64,000 bases of DNA from Gremmenia infestans (lineage: Eukaryota; Ascomycota; Leotiomycetes; Helotiales; Hamatocanthoscyphaceae), in NCBI GenBank assembly GCA_032629725.1, contig JAFEVB010000020.1, positions 890,501 to 954,500 on the forward strand, given 5' to 3'. The position numbers and the translations under genes were made by a program. Numbering within the stretch: position 1 is the stretch's first letter; the number at the start of each line of letters is the position of its first letter. Below the pieces are notes generated by a model. The model worked only from the letters and a program-made list of their open reading frames with translations. It made no database searches and was not told where the DNA came from. This document shows, piece after piece, positions 9,019 to 19,630 of this stretch.

Positions 9019-11072
9019 ATGCTATCTTCATCTGCCCCTTGTCCTCATAACCCATTGCCAATTCTTCCTTCCTCGGGGTACACAAGCAACGGATGGGTTG
9101 CTATCAATACGCCCAAGAATCCGTTCGCAGGTTGCCAGTCACCGGATCGAGCACGAGTACAGAAGGGAAAAGGCAAGACCCCGGTACGAATGGCTGAAAA
9201 GATGTCTTCCAGTGAACGTCACAGCACCGCTTCTTCCCAGGAGGATTCACAAAACCTGATTCCGAATGAGAGGGAGGAGTGGGAACAGGAATTCGACAAA
9301 GTCCTGCAAGGTGGTGAAGATCTTGAGGACGACTTGCCAGGCCTCTCCGATCTCCCAGATTTGGCACGAACCGCTTCAAAGACTCCACTCAGGTCTTCAC
9401 CTTGTCCCCCCACACCTAGATGCCAAGCTCGCAAGAGCCTACCATCATCTTCGATGAGCTATAGCCAAATGCATACGGTTGTGATTGCTGATAGTGAGGA
9501 CGAGGATGGTGATGTGATCGCCGAAATGGAAGGCAAGATGCCCAGAACTCACGACTAACATCAGATGCTGACTGTTTTGTAGGACATAACTTGCGAGTAC
9601 GCTCTAACATACCTCAATACAACATGAATGTATTGGGCAGGGTAGCTGCTGGAGATAAGAATGACGGTTTGTCTGCGCGATCTCGTCGTCGTTGGCCGGA
9701 TTGGGCGGAACGATGGCACGAAGACAGACTTCGTCCGCGACACGGAAACCCTCGATATCTCGAGGCCCATCCAAACAACAATTGGCTTCTGTGGGGGGAT
9801 AATGAAGTTCGAGAGGCTGATATTGACGTGCGCGATGAGGTGGTGCAGGACCAAGTCATGAAATCTATCGAGACCGATTACGCCTCTGGGGAATACGATG
9901 TTGAAAGAATAGCAGGCGAAAGGAGACTTGGTGAACACAAGTTCCTTGTTCAGTGGGTAGGCTGGGAAGAGTTGGATTGGATACCCGCCCGGGATTGTTT
10001 TTGTCCGGAGCGTATCGCCGAATTCAGAGCAACCCAGCGTGCCAACTTGCTCGCGCCACTGATTGATGGGCCAGAGTCTGAAGCAATAAACCTCATACAA
10101 TTGAATGAGGCAGCACGCAGTGCAGCGGAAAGGGGTGGTGGTCCTAACCCCTCCCTTCAACGACAAGACAAGGATGGAAGATTTGCATGGGGAAAGGCTG
10201 GCGGTAATGAAGTTGATAATGAGCCGGCTGCGATGGATTTAGGCAACCTCCAGGTCGAATCGGATACAGAAGATGATGACATATGTTCACTCGAACGCAC
10301 TCAGAGGTCGAATACTGCTATTCGCCCTAAGAGCAGAACGCTATCTGTATTACGGGATACCCCACAAGTACCCAAGGACGGCGAGGTGCTTTGGGCCAGA
10401 TCACGAACAGTCACCCCCGGTTCAGCAGGAAGTCGGACAACTGATAACCGACCTCTGCAAATGGAACCGGCGTTGAAAGAAGACGAGAAAGCAATTGTAA
10501 AAGGAGTCTATCAGGCCGAAGAGGAAAAGAAGATGGACAAACTCTTGAACACGGTCCGGAAAGGCTCGCAAAAACGTCAGGAGGAAGAAGACCAACGAAG
10601 GGCAGATCGGGAGGAAATCACACGCAGGGCAGAGCTGGACGCAGTTGGAAAGCACGAACGTGAAAAGAAGGAGCGCAATCAGGCGAAACAGAAGCGCCGA
10701 CGACTCGCTCGAGAAAGAAGCGAGACCATTACTCATGACTCCGATCAGGGACTCCAGAATCGGCCTCTGTCATCTCGCTCTGGTAAACGCGCAACGCAAG
10801 ACAAACTTGCTGCAGCGTCCGCTGTCGCTGTCGCTAAAGAAAAGGCGCGCGAGAAAGAAATGTTCTCAAGTCACAAGACAAAGAACAGGAAGGATCGGTC
10901 GGCTTCGTCCATGCGTCGCAGCAAATCCGGTGATAATTTTCGGGCTCTTCGAGAGCAAGAGCACAGGGCAGCTGCCAGCCCCAGTGCTCTACGTCCAGAG
11001 TTTCAAGACTCTATGAATACAAAGCAACGTGACGCTCTCCTCTCGAGCTCAGGAGCAACTTCACTGAAATAA
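9019..11072 (+). CDS. Chromodomain protein, about 667 aa, one intron
   Basis: Two long frames, 9019-9532 and 9583-11072, join through an intron ending TTTTGTAG with branch CGACTAACA. The donor is either a GC site (GAAG|GCAAGA, 50-bp intron) or an upstream GT (GATG|GTGATG at 9509, 74 bp); both keep the frame, and the GC site matches the donor consensus better. The first exon is low-complexity and acidic (DLEDDLPG, DSEDEDGD). A chromodomain lies at about residues 275-320 (EYDVERIAGERR, HKFLVQWVGWEELDW, then RIAEFR), preceded by a Trp-rich basic segment. About residues 470-550 are E/K/R-rich and probably a long coiled helix. Chromodomains usually read methylated histone H3 tails in the nucleus; whether the aromatic cage here is complete cannot be judged. 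The gene is intact among pseudogenes. Confidence 0.85.
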
Positions 11073-12050
11073 TGAGCGCTCTTGCCACCTCGGAATACCC
11101 CAGTACCTTGATGTCAGTTGAGTTCAAAATTTGGTTGTCCTCGCATGAGTCGCATATCATGGATTCCTTCCCAATACACAATGAAATAAATAACACGTCG
11201 TGATTGTCTTTGGGGTCAACCTTGAGTTTGCTGCTTATGAACGCGATAATGTTGAGGATCGGGCAGGACTTCTTGTTGAGGGGGTTTTGCGCTGTGATAA
11301 AACCAGAGAAATTTCTAGGCCACAAGGAGCATCTAGGGTGCCCGGGGATATCATTGCATATGTAACTCTAAAGGGTTCGGGTTTTCAATCTCTCCTTGTC
11401 CGAACAATCATGCGCCTCGCCGCCTCGCACCGGAGACCGGTTGCAGTGGACCAAAGTGCCTTGTTCACACCACTTGAAATCGAATCAAAACTACTAGGTA
11501 GAATGAGAGTTTTACAACTACAAAAATGTAACAGAAAAGAATAACAATTGCCCCAAAAAGACGAAGAAAGGACCTGGTGAGCGTTGAAGTACACGCATCT
11601 TTTAAAGTCTAATTATCATTCGCTATTTCGCACGGTAGATAGACTAATCTCGAAGGGAGAGTCTTCGCAGACTTCTAAGTCAGGGTCTTTAAAGGGCCTA
11701 TCCTATAATTGTCTGATCTACTTGTAAGCTCGTAAGTGATGCGGGATAGACGAGGATATTTATAGAGTAAAAACAATAGGATAGTCGGACGTAAAAGAAA
11801 TGCGAGTAACCCCTCCCCTCCTAACACTGCCCCCATATTTAGCTACTCGTAATTGATATTGCCCAATTTAGAAGTGATGTGCGCTATCACACTATTACAC
11901 TGCATGAAGCCCCACGTTTGACGAACCACGTGCTATAGTTACAGTGGCATGATCTATCCTACCGGTTTCTACGACAGGGCACTCACTGGACCTCCTATAT
12001 ATCCAAGCCTTCTTGTCACACCCTCCGTATAAAACAAAGAAGCCACAAAA
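11073..12050. other. Gene-free stretch with promoter of the SDR gene
   Basis: 978 bp. An open frame at 11200-11544 has no start codon of the normal kind and no recognisable protein features. The last 60 bp carry TATATATCC (about 11995) and GTATAAAAC (about 12028), possible TATA elements for the SDR at 12051. Confidence 0.5.
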
Positions 12051-13148
12051 ATGGCGGCGACATTGTTGAAAGGAACTGCATATATCACAGGCAGTGCTTC
12101 TGGTACGTCGTCTTTATCATTTTGCCTATCTGTATCCGGAATGCGATAGACAGATAGACACTGACATACATGTCATCAGGAATTGGGAGAGCAACAGCGT
12201 TCGGCTTGGCGAGACATGGGATTAAACGTCTTGCGCTTACAGACATCAGCCATGAGAACTTATTAGCGACTTCCGAAGCCCTCAAATCCCAGTATGCAGA
12301 TGTGGAAATCGAGTCACTGCAACTTGATGTTTGCGATGTGAAAGCTGTGGACGATAGCATTGCACAAGCGGTAAAGCGGTTTGGGAGAATCGACGTTGCG
12401 GTTAATGTCGCTGGCATTTCGGGGGCGGGGAAGGCAACTGATGCTGCTGAAGAGTCGGATTGGACGAGGGTGTTGGATGTTAACCTGAATGGTGTTTGGA
12501 GGAGTCAGAGGGCGCAGTTGAGGGCGATGATGAAGCAAGAGTATGTTGAGATTCCATTGAACGGATTAGGCTGGAAGCCCAAAGGAATTGGTGAATATAT
12601 GGTTATGGAGGAGCTAACTTTGTACGATGGCAGGAACTTGGGGATTCGGGAAGGACGGGGAAGCATCATCAATGTAGCTTCCATGTACGGCTTGATCGCA
12701 TCGCCGGCTTCTATCTCAGCAACTCCATACACATCTTCCAAGCACGGTGAGTTGTCTCTCCCGAAAAGAAAGTCTATCCCGTAACCTAATATCGTTCCCA
12801 GGAGTCATTGGCCTTACTCGAAGTGTAAGTACTATACAGAATCTTCTCCGTCCCGCACCTTTACACCGTGGTATTGGTATTTAATAGATCTTGACGCCTT
12901 AGGATGCGATAACATATGCCCCTCACGGCATCAGAATCAACGCCATCTGCCCAGGTTACGTAAGAACACCGTTTCTTCAAGTGGCAACGGAACGTGGTTC
13001 GATGGACCCGGAGATCGCGAAGACGCCTATGGGCCGCTTGGCTGAGGTGGAGGAAATTGCTGATGCGATTGCCTTTATGGCGAGCCCGATGGCAAGCTTT
13101 ATGGCTGGGAGTGCTCTGCTGGTTGATGGTGGTTATTCTGCGAACTAG
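12051..13148 (+). CDS. Short-chain dehydrogenase/reductase (classical SDR), 295 aa, four exons
   Basis: Exons 12051-12102, 12180-12746, 12802-12824 and 12903-13148 join to one frame ending TAG 13146-13148. Motifs are in family order: TGSASGIG (residues 13-20, cofactor binding), NVAGIS, a serine in IINVASMYG (about 185), YTSSK (Tyr about 201, Lys about 205) and CPGYVRTP. The C-terminus SALLVDGGYSAN is typical of SDR tetramers. The family oxidises or reduces alcohols and ketones with NAD(P)(H) in the cytosol; the substrate is unknown. The third exon is only 23 bp (GVIGLTRS), flanked by a strong GTAAGT donor. The region between NVAG and the catalytic serine is longer than usual (QEYVEIPLNGLGWKPKG). 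All key residues are present, so it is probably active. Confidence 0.9.
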
Positions 13149-13552
13149 TAATGGAACTTTGGATGCCTTGAACCGCTTGAAGCAAAGGAACATATTATAT
13201 AAGCGCAAGAGAGTAGTTGATTCCGTATAAAACTTCAGGAGAAGTCATTTAGGTTATACGTCGAAATTTGAGCCTTATATTGAGAAGATGAAAACTCCCC
13301 ATTTCAAACAAGCTCCAGATTTCAACCCGAAAACAGAATGCGAAATCAGAGATTGGCCATCTCTTTCGTCGTACCCTCTACTTTCTTTCCGGTAAAGGTA
13401 GTGCCCCAATTATCTTTCAATGTCCCACTTCTAATAAGCAGCCTCATCTTCCCACCGTGGTAGCAGGTCCATCGCCATCCTTTTCTCTGAGATCCCAAAC
13501 TTTTCAATAGGTCCATACTCCGCTGCCTCGCCATCTATATTTCCCACTTCAT
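13149..13552. other. Gene-free spacer
   Basis: 404 bp between the convergent SDR and VOC genes. I see nothing specific. Confidence 0.5.
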
Positions 13553-14026
13553 TCACTTCTCCGCGCCATGAGACACCACTTCGATGTTAAGACCGAAGAT
13601 AGGCTACGGAAACAGTAACTAGCAGCTGCCCTCTCCTAGACTGGGCACCTCCAAGAATATTCTCCATCTTACCTCATGCACGAAAGCAGCATAATATCCC
13701 GGATGATACTGAGGTCTAGGACCAGGAGCATCATTGCAAGTAGCGCTAGCCTTCAAAGCAGCTGCGTGAAACTGACGCACCTGCTCAGCACTCGAAGCTG
13801 TGAATACAATATGCTGTTCTTAAAAATGGCGTCTTGGGTCGCGGCGTCGCCGTCGTGCACAATTGAGCCAGAAATAGGGAGCAGTCTCTTCACCCAGTCC
13901 GACGGTGTGAGGGAGGGGGCGGTTGATTTTTTTGAGGCCGAGAGGGTGCAGAGAGGTGGTGAGGAAGCTGGTTATGGCTTCTAGCTTGGCGCGGGGGACG
14001 GTGAGGGTCATGCAATCGAGAGGCAT
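13553..14026 (-). pseudogene. VOC/glyoxalase-like protein with a locally shifted frame
   Basis: ATG 14026 opens MPLDCMTLTVPRAKLEAI, then HTVGLGEETAPYFWLN, the start of a fungal glyoxalase/bleomycin-resistance (VOC) fold. The frame then hits TAA 13822-13820, but the expected DGDAATQDAIFKN lies there in a neighbouring frame, and from HIVFTASSAEQVRQFH the first frame resumes. A clean intron (13672-13604, GTAAGA...GTAG) then joins YYAAFVHE to PIFGLNIEVVSH, stop TGA 13555-13553. So only about 45 bp are out of frame, bounded by two compensating indels. Total length would be near 135 residues, normal for the family. Family members bind a metal and a small substrate. This is either a damaged gene or a local sequence error. 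Confidence 0.7.
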
Positions 14027-14662
14027 GGTGGATGATGGCTTTGGGGATGCGGGTGATGGTTGGAGTTGAATTTATTGAAGTTATTGGTGAGATGAATGGA
14101 TTGGATGGAGTTCTTTGATTTGGTCTTGGTGGGAAGGAACCCCATCGAGATTCATATTGACTTTCAATGGCTAATAGCGTTTCTGTCGGGTTACTATATG
14201 CGTCTCTGTCGGAGTACGCGTCCTAGTACAATCCGAACCCTGTAAAGCGGATGTGATACATAGGTTAACAAGTTACGATAGCCATTTGGCGTGCGGCTAG
14301 ATTAGCAAGCAGTGCAAAGGTGACGCGAAATAGACGGAAAGTCCGATGATATCCATAGAAAAGTAAAGTGAGGCTGAGTCTGAATCTGAATCACGGAAAA
14401 AGTAAAATTCCCATGCAAAGTACCGAAATAACGGTACAGGAAGAAGTACGACTCGAGGCCATCCCCTAAGTCAAATCCCCCTCTCTCCACAAGAACAAAT
14501 GGCATCGTCCAAAATAATGAATCCTACGATATTGCTGGGACTCGCGCGCAGTACCGTATTTGAAAGCGAACTACACACAATTTCAAGAACTTGAAAAGAA
14601 GTAACACCTTCCACAGCGAAAATTGTTTACCCCACAAGAGATTTTGAGGACTGAACGCTACA
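14027..14662. other. Gene-free spacer
   Basis: 636 bp upstream of the VOC gene and downstream of the hydrolase pseudogene. No supportable gene. Confidence 0.5.
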
Positions 14663-15740
14663 TCAATACTGCGCATTGGCAGCAATCGTTGTCTTGACAG
14701 TCCTCTCCAAAACAGGCCATGCAGCTTCGACCTTTTCCAAATCCGGGTCTCCCAGGTATAACGGCTCGTCAAACGCGTGACCTTTGTCACTAACGACAAA
14801 AAGCGTTGCACCTTTTTCTATTAGTGGTTGTAAAACCCGCCGATTGCCAAAACATGTTAGCCGGTCAACATACCAGTTATGCCCGTTAATTTGAGTGAGG
14901 CCTCAAGTGGGACAGTTTCGTCGTCCGAGCCTTGGATACTAATCACTGGCGGGAAATCTTTCCAGGATTTATCATCTAGTCCTCTGTCCACACCTGCCCA
15001 CAGCTCTGGGAAACGGTTTTCCTAGACCAACCATGGGAAGAGTGTCATGCGCGGGTTTGGTTCCCAGCCCGATGGTTGACTTTCAGGATTGCGACTCAGT
15101 TCAAGCTGAAGAGATTGTTGATTGAAGGCAGCGTACGTGGGGGTATGACCAAGAGATAGCGCTTCGGAGAGAAACTCCTCAACATCACTTGATTCGAGGG
15201 GAGCAGGCCCAAGGACTTTGCCGGTCCTGAAGAAGTCATCTTGGACGGTTAGACCGGCGTAGTATTCGAGTATTGCTATAGGACGAGGCTCCATGTAGTG
15301 GCCACACAGGAGAGCCTAAGATATTCGTCAGGCGACACCTATTAGGTATCAACGGGGCACTAACCTGCACTTGCTCCAACAACAATGGTGTTCTTCATCG
15401 CTAAATTCAATTCACCACGTGTGAGAATCCGCAGGGCATTTTCCATAACGTATTCATACGCAGCCTCAGCATCGCTGAGGTTGTCTTCCCCAGTGACTCG
15501 GGGTAATCTTCGATAATCAGGGCTGAATAGAGGCCAGCCGCGCAAAAGGGATGACTGAATGATGTGTTGGGGTAGATGTTCTCCGTCATAGCCAACATAG
15601 CCGCCTCCATGGAAGAACAAAACTATTGGTTGACGTTCATCCCATACTTTTGTCTATGACTATGATTCTCGTGTGTAGATATCGAGCTCTAGATCGAGAT
15701 TGTCCGTTGACTTAAATACGAAAGTTTCTCGGGATGCCAT
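14663..15740 (-). pseudogene. Alpha/beta-hydrolase (carboxylesterase/HSL-like) with three in-frame TAG stops
   Basis: From ATG 15740 (MASRETFVFKSTDNLDLELD) the frame meets TAG 15662-15660 and, two codons later, TAG 15656-15654, then continues DERQPIVLFFHGGGYVGYDG with the HGGG oxyanion motif. GASAG supplies the nucleophile serine at the end of exon 1 (about 15362). Across the intron (about 15361-15310) the frame is shifted by one base. Exon 2 runs MEPRPIAILEYYAG to TAG 15024-15022 (FPWLV-stop-ENRFPELW) and on to the acidic residue in QGSDDETVP. A good intron (14873-14818, GTATGT, branch GGCTAACA) leads to VVSDKGHAFDEP with the catalytic histidine and stop TGA 14665-14663. All catalytic elements survive, so the gene died recently. 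The three stops fit CAG-to-TAG. Confidence 0.85.
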
Positions 15741-16652
15741 GTTCGACGGAACTTCCGTGGATTCTGCAGTTCGATGGACATAGATGTGGAAGAAGAGATA
15801 AAAAACGCAGATGACAAATGGGCAAACGCGCTGAGACAGTCATCTGATAGAGGTATGAAGAGTAACCTAGATCTGCCAACACGCATACATGCATATCATG
15901 CCTTTGATTCGGAATGATTACAAAACCTGCACCAGACACTAATCTTGGAAGCCAGAAAGCCTTTATAGAGAACATGTAATTCTGTGTCACGTGTCAAGGT
16001 GTTCCCTGGGCTTGGAAATTTCATGAAAATTCTGAAGCGGCTGGTCCACTTGGATAGCATCAAGACGTCCAAAGACTCTCGATCGGTTCGTTTGTCGATA
16101 AAAATATCTGTAAGTCTGCGAGCATCTTAAGCATACCTCCTGTGCAAAGAAATAGAGGATGACGAGAGCTTCCACGCTTCCCAACTCCACCCGGTCCCCA
16201 TTCCATCACCGATGCCTCACTACATGCCCCCGTATGTTTTGATATGAATAGTATAGGAGCTGTTAAACATGGCTTAATCGATTTGTGATGTCTTAGAGGG
16301 CTGTCGAAACACCGGGCTATGGGTCTGGAGGTGCGAGACAGGCGCGTCATATTCGACTCGAAGGATTCTGCGTATTCACGAGAAAAGGTCAATATTAGCA
16401 AATATATGGCAGACGATCTGCGATCCATGGTCTGATTCCTTGGTCACTGTAAATGCAATGCTAGGTACGTTGAACTTTGTTTTATTGTGTAGATCTGGGC
16501 TTCTGTCGCGGGAGGTGGCGTGGCGTGGTCGCCGACGCTTACAATAGCACCACCATCTCTATTTCACCGCCATTCCAGTCCCCAAAGTCTACTCAATTTT
16601 GCGCACGTTGAGGTATTTCAGGTAGTGTGATCAAAAAGCCATATGTATATCC
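15741..16652. other. Gene-free stretch
   Basis: 912 bp. Several minus-strand frames of 65-122 codons overlap here without motifs. A peptide ELGSVEALVILYFFAQE near 16180 looks like a hydrophobic helix of a decayed gene, but I cannot name it. Confidence 0.4.
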
Positions 16653-17876
16653 TTAAGATGGTATGATTTTCGCTGCCTTCATACGATCAAACACCCCTCC
16701 CCAAGCCTGTATAGTGTCCCTCTCCTCTTCGAAACCTGTGCTATACATCTTTGTCATGTCATATTGCCTGTCAAATCCAAAGCAGGTGAGCAAGTAATAC
16801 TCGAACCCCACGAACTTCCGATCCGAATCCGCAAGACCCCTCTTCAGTCCGTACTTCTTCTCCATTGTCTCCCAAGTCCCGATGTTCTCCTTGATGTACG
16901 TCCTGACTTCGTTCGCTGCTCCCTCTGCAGGAGGCCCAATGCCTTTCAACCCGAAATATGAGCAAATTATGGGCCATTTTGTCTCCCAAGACATAGGTTC
17001 CTTTGCATCTGCCACATTGAAACCTTCTCCCTTCTGAGATTTGGGTAGCGTTGTAGACAGATAAAGGGTCTGCCTTGCAATCATGTCACTTGAGCTGTCA
17101 TTCGATTTCGCTATCCACGCAGCCTCTGATCCGGGGTATGCGACTGTCGAGCCTTTGCCCTCAACTTCCGCCCATAGCGAAAGAAACACACCAATCGAAG
17201 TTGCCAAGGAGTAAAAATTCTGGTTTGGCACAAATCCAATAATGATATCCGGTCTGGTGTCGCACCAGTTCCACTGCCTGTCTTTGGCGTACTCGGTGAT
17301 CCAGTCCAGCTGTGCATGGTAGAACAGTTTCTCCGAGTATGGGGACTTGAGACGTGGGTGCGATTCTTTCAGGGGTACCGGCATATAATCTGCGGGGTGG
17401 TTCTCCAAAAGATGACAGCCGTACATTTTCGCGCCTATTTGCAAGACAACAAACTCGAGAGCTGGGCTTAAATGGTCCATGGCCGTAGTAGCGCGCCGAA
17501 ACATGCTCTCTGCATCTTTGAACTCTTGGTCGAAGTCGGTCGAAGCTTTGTATGCTATGTCTTGTCAGTACGCGTCCATTTCTTCTGTTGGGTATAACCT
17601 ACCAAGGTAGAAAACATGTGTGACGTTCTTGATTCCATCAACTGAGCTCAAAGCACCCTCGAGGTCCTCTTGGCTACCCTTCAACAGATCGATCCCAGAC
17701 ACCATATTCAGTCGCTCGTCGTATGGCCAGAGTGAATCACTGTGCTTCAATGGTCGGTTGGTCAAGGCATGGACTTTCTTCCATGTCCCTATCCTGGGGT
17801 AGTCATGGAGAATCTCATTGACGAATGCCCATCCAGACACTCCGCTAGCACCAAATACGAGAGCTGATTTCGACAT
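16653..17876 (-). CDS. PRISE-type SDR (progesterone 5-beta-reductase/iridoid-synthase-like), 391 aa
   Basis: Exons 17876-17603 and 17554-16653 are joined over a 48-bp intron (GTAGGT...CATAG), giving HVFYL then AYKASTDFDQEF. The N-terminus SALVFGASGVSGWAFVNEIL is the altered Rossmann motif (GASGxSGW) characteristic of this atypical SDR group. The later segment KSPYSEKLFYHAQLDWI carries the tyrosine expected in the catalytic region, and PDIIIGFVPNQNFYSLA and WETKWPIICSYFGL are conserved in fungal homologues. The family reduces activated C=C bonds with NADPH; fungal members such as SirQ-like proteins sit in metabolite clusters. The length (about 390) is normal and no lesion is visible, in contrast with the pseudogenes to its left. 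The substrate is unknown. Confidence 0.85.
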
Positions 17877-18842
17877 CTTTCACTTTTGTCAGGGGGTCAG
17901 AGGTACTGAGAGTTGAACAACCGAGGCAAATGCGGTCAGTCTTGATGTTTATCTTTTGGTTCGGAAGTTATTCTTTTGTCTTTTGCACATATTTATAAGA
18001 TTACAAAGTGGAATTCTTTGTACCATCGCCAGTGCTGTGTCTCCACTTTACAACGAAGCATGTGTAACTGGACTTACCCCGCTATTCCCCACCATCAAAA
18101 TTTCCTGCATATCGTTCATCGCCGTGGGAGATAGATAAATATCCTCAAAGTTCCAGGATGTTATCTAAACTTGATACAGGTAGTCAGCAGATAAATCTGG
18201 AATAGGGTAGACCGATCCACTCCACCCAAATCTTCGTTGACTTCAGACTTGGAGAAAGCAAAGACCATTAACGACAGATCTTTGACCACAACCAAACTAC
18301 ACATTTAAAATGCATGTCATCTTCTACTTTACACTTGATACTTGCGCACAAATCACCCTTCAGGCCTCTTTCGGGTGATCCTGTTCCAAATCGAGCTACC
18401 GGAGATTCATTCCAAGTCAGCTTTCTCTACCATTCGATTGAACCACCTACTTTACATTCACAGATTTTTGGTATACAATCAGTTCGATACAATCACGTCA
18501 CCATTGTCCTTGTTTCCCTCTATGAATGCTTTCACACCTATGACTTCGCGCCACTACTTTTACAGTATTTAGACCGCATCTTATACACTCTATCCCAAAC
18601 TACAAGAATTCTCTTCATATTTGTCTAAAAATCAAAAGCCAGATACTCCAACCAACCAGTATCAAACATTTTACAGATCTTCCAGTGCGCATCAAGTTAC
18701 CCGTTCACCCCAAGTACGAACATTGAAATTCCTATAACTACTCTCAGCTCTTCATCCGCTTCTACGGCGTCCCAAGGCCCCAACAGAGCAAACACAACAT
18801 CCCGACGATACCTCCACCATTTCTCCTCTTCTAGCCACCACC
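17877..18842. other. Intergenic region with divergent promoters
   Basis: 966 bp. The part before 18843 is CT/CA-rich like a fungal 5' leader (ttctccTCTTCTAGCCACCACC before the ATG). No gene supported. Confidence 0.5.
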
Positions 18843-19630
18843 ATGTCCTTCAGAATGCCAGCTCTTGAGGCCCTACCAGAATTCTCTGATGGAGACTTCC
18901 GCCGGTGGTTCCGTGGCATCATGCTACGTTTAAGAGCTAACAATGACCTTGGAGGACTAGTCATCCCGCCACCACCAGCTGTTATGGTCGATATTATAGA
19001 TCTCAGGACAGTAGGGGCTGCTGCAGCCTTCTTGTCAAGCTCAGCACCTATACAGTCAATTACAAACAAAGATGACATTACAGAGAATGATCTGGACACC
19101 ATGGCGAATATCTTGCGGAGCCGATTTCCGTCTCCTATGACTGCAGAGGACCAAGAGAACCCAGCAGAGCAGACCAATATGGAGGAACCGAAGACACACA
19201 AACGCCTGAATGACTCCAGCGAACGAAGAAGCCCCGGAGGATAACTCATGGCACTTTCACAAGGCGAGAATACGTCCGCAGAGGAATATTACCAACAAGT
19301 CCTCGCAGCTCTCCATGCTTTCAACCTCGAAGACAAGACTACAACATTCCTGAACTCGAGCCGACAGCTGGAAACATGTACGATGGACTATTGCACTCGT
19401 TTCTTAGTGTTGACCCGTCGCACCATGTCCACATATGCGTCATCAATACCTATCTGAGAGGCATCTACGACGAGGAGTTTCGCGAGAGAGTTTTCAACTC
19501 TGTTAACCTTGAGAACAGCACTCTTGCAGACGTCTATGACTATGTCAAGACGTGTTCTGAGATGTTCGCTTTGCAGGACAGGCTTCAGAAGAAACAGGCT
19601 AGGCTTAACAATGGATGCGAACAGCAGTAG
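18843..19630 (+). pseudogene. Retroelement Gag-like protein, interrupted
   Basis: ATG 18843 starts MSFRMPALEALPEFSDGDF, then RRWFRGIMLRLRANND, a Gag-like opening (a leucine/proline stretch, then a tryptophan helix). TAA 19242-19244 interrupts the frame (SPGG-stop-LMALSQGENTSAEEYY), and near 19430 the frame shifts to one reading VINTYLRGIYDEEFRERVFN and ending SEMFALQDRLQKKQARL at TAG 19628-19630. The central parts (GENxSAEEYYxQVLxxL, then a Tyr/Arg-rich helix, then a long C-terminal helix) resemble capsid regions of LTR-retrotransposon Gag. No zinc knuckle, protease or reverse transcriptase follows and no LTRs were seen, so it may be a solo Gag-derived gene that later decayed. Assignment is tentative. 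Confidence 0.5.

Noticed and set aside
11200..11544. 114-codon plus-strand frame downstream of the chromodomain gene
   Set aside because: Starts with GTG, overlaps a minus frame of equal quality and has no family features.
16060..16428. 122-codon minus-strand frame upstream of the hydrolase pseudogene
   Set aside because: Overlaps other frames and has no motifs; possible remnant but not supported.
18752..19249. 165-codon minus-strand frame opposite the Gag-like gene
   Set aside because: Antisense shadow; the plus strand has the family-like peptides.
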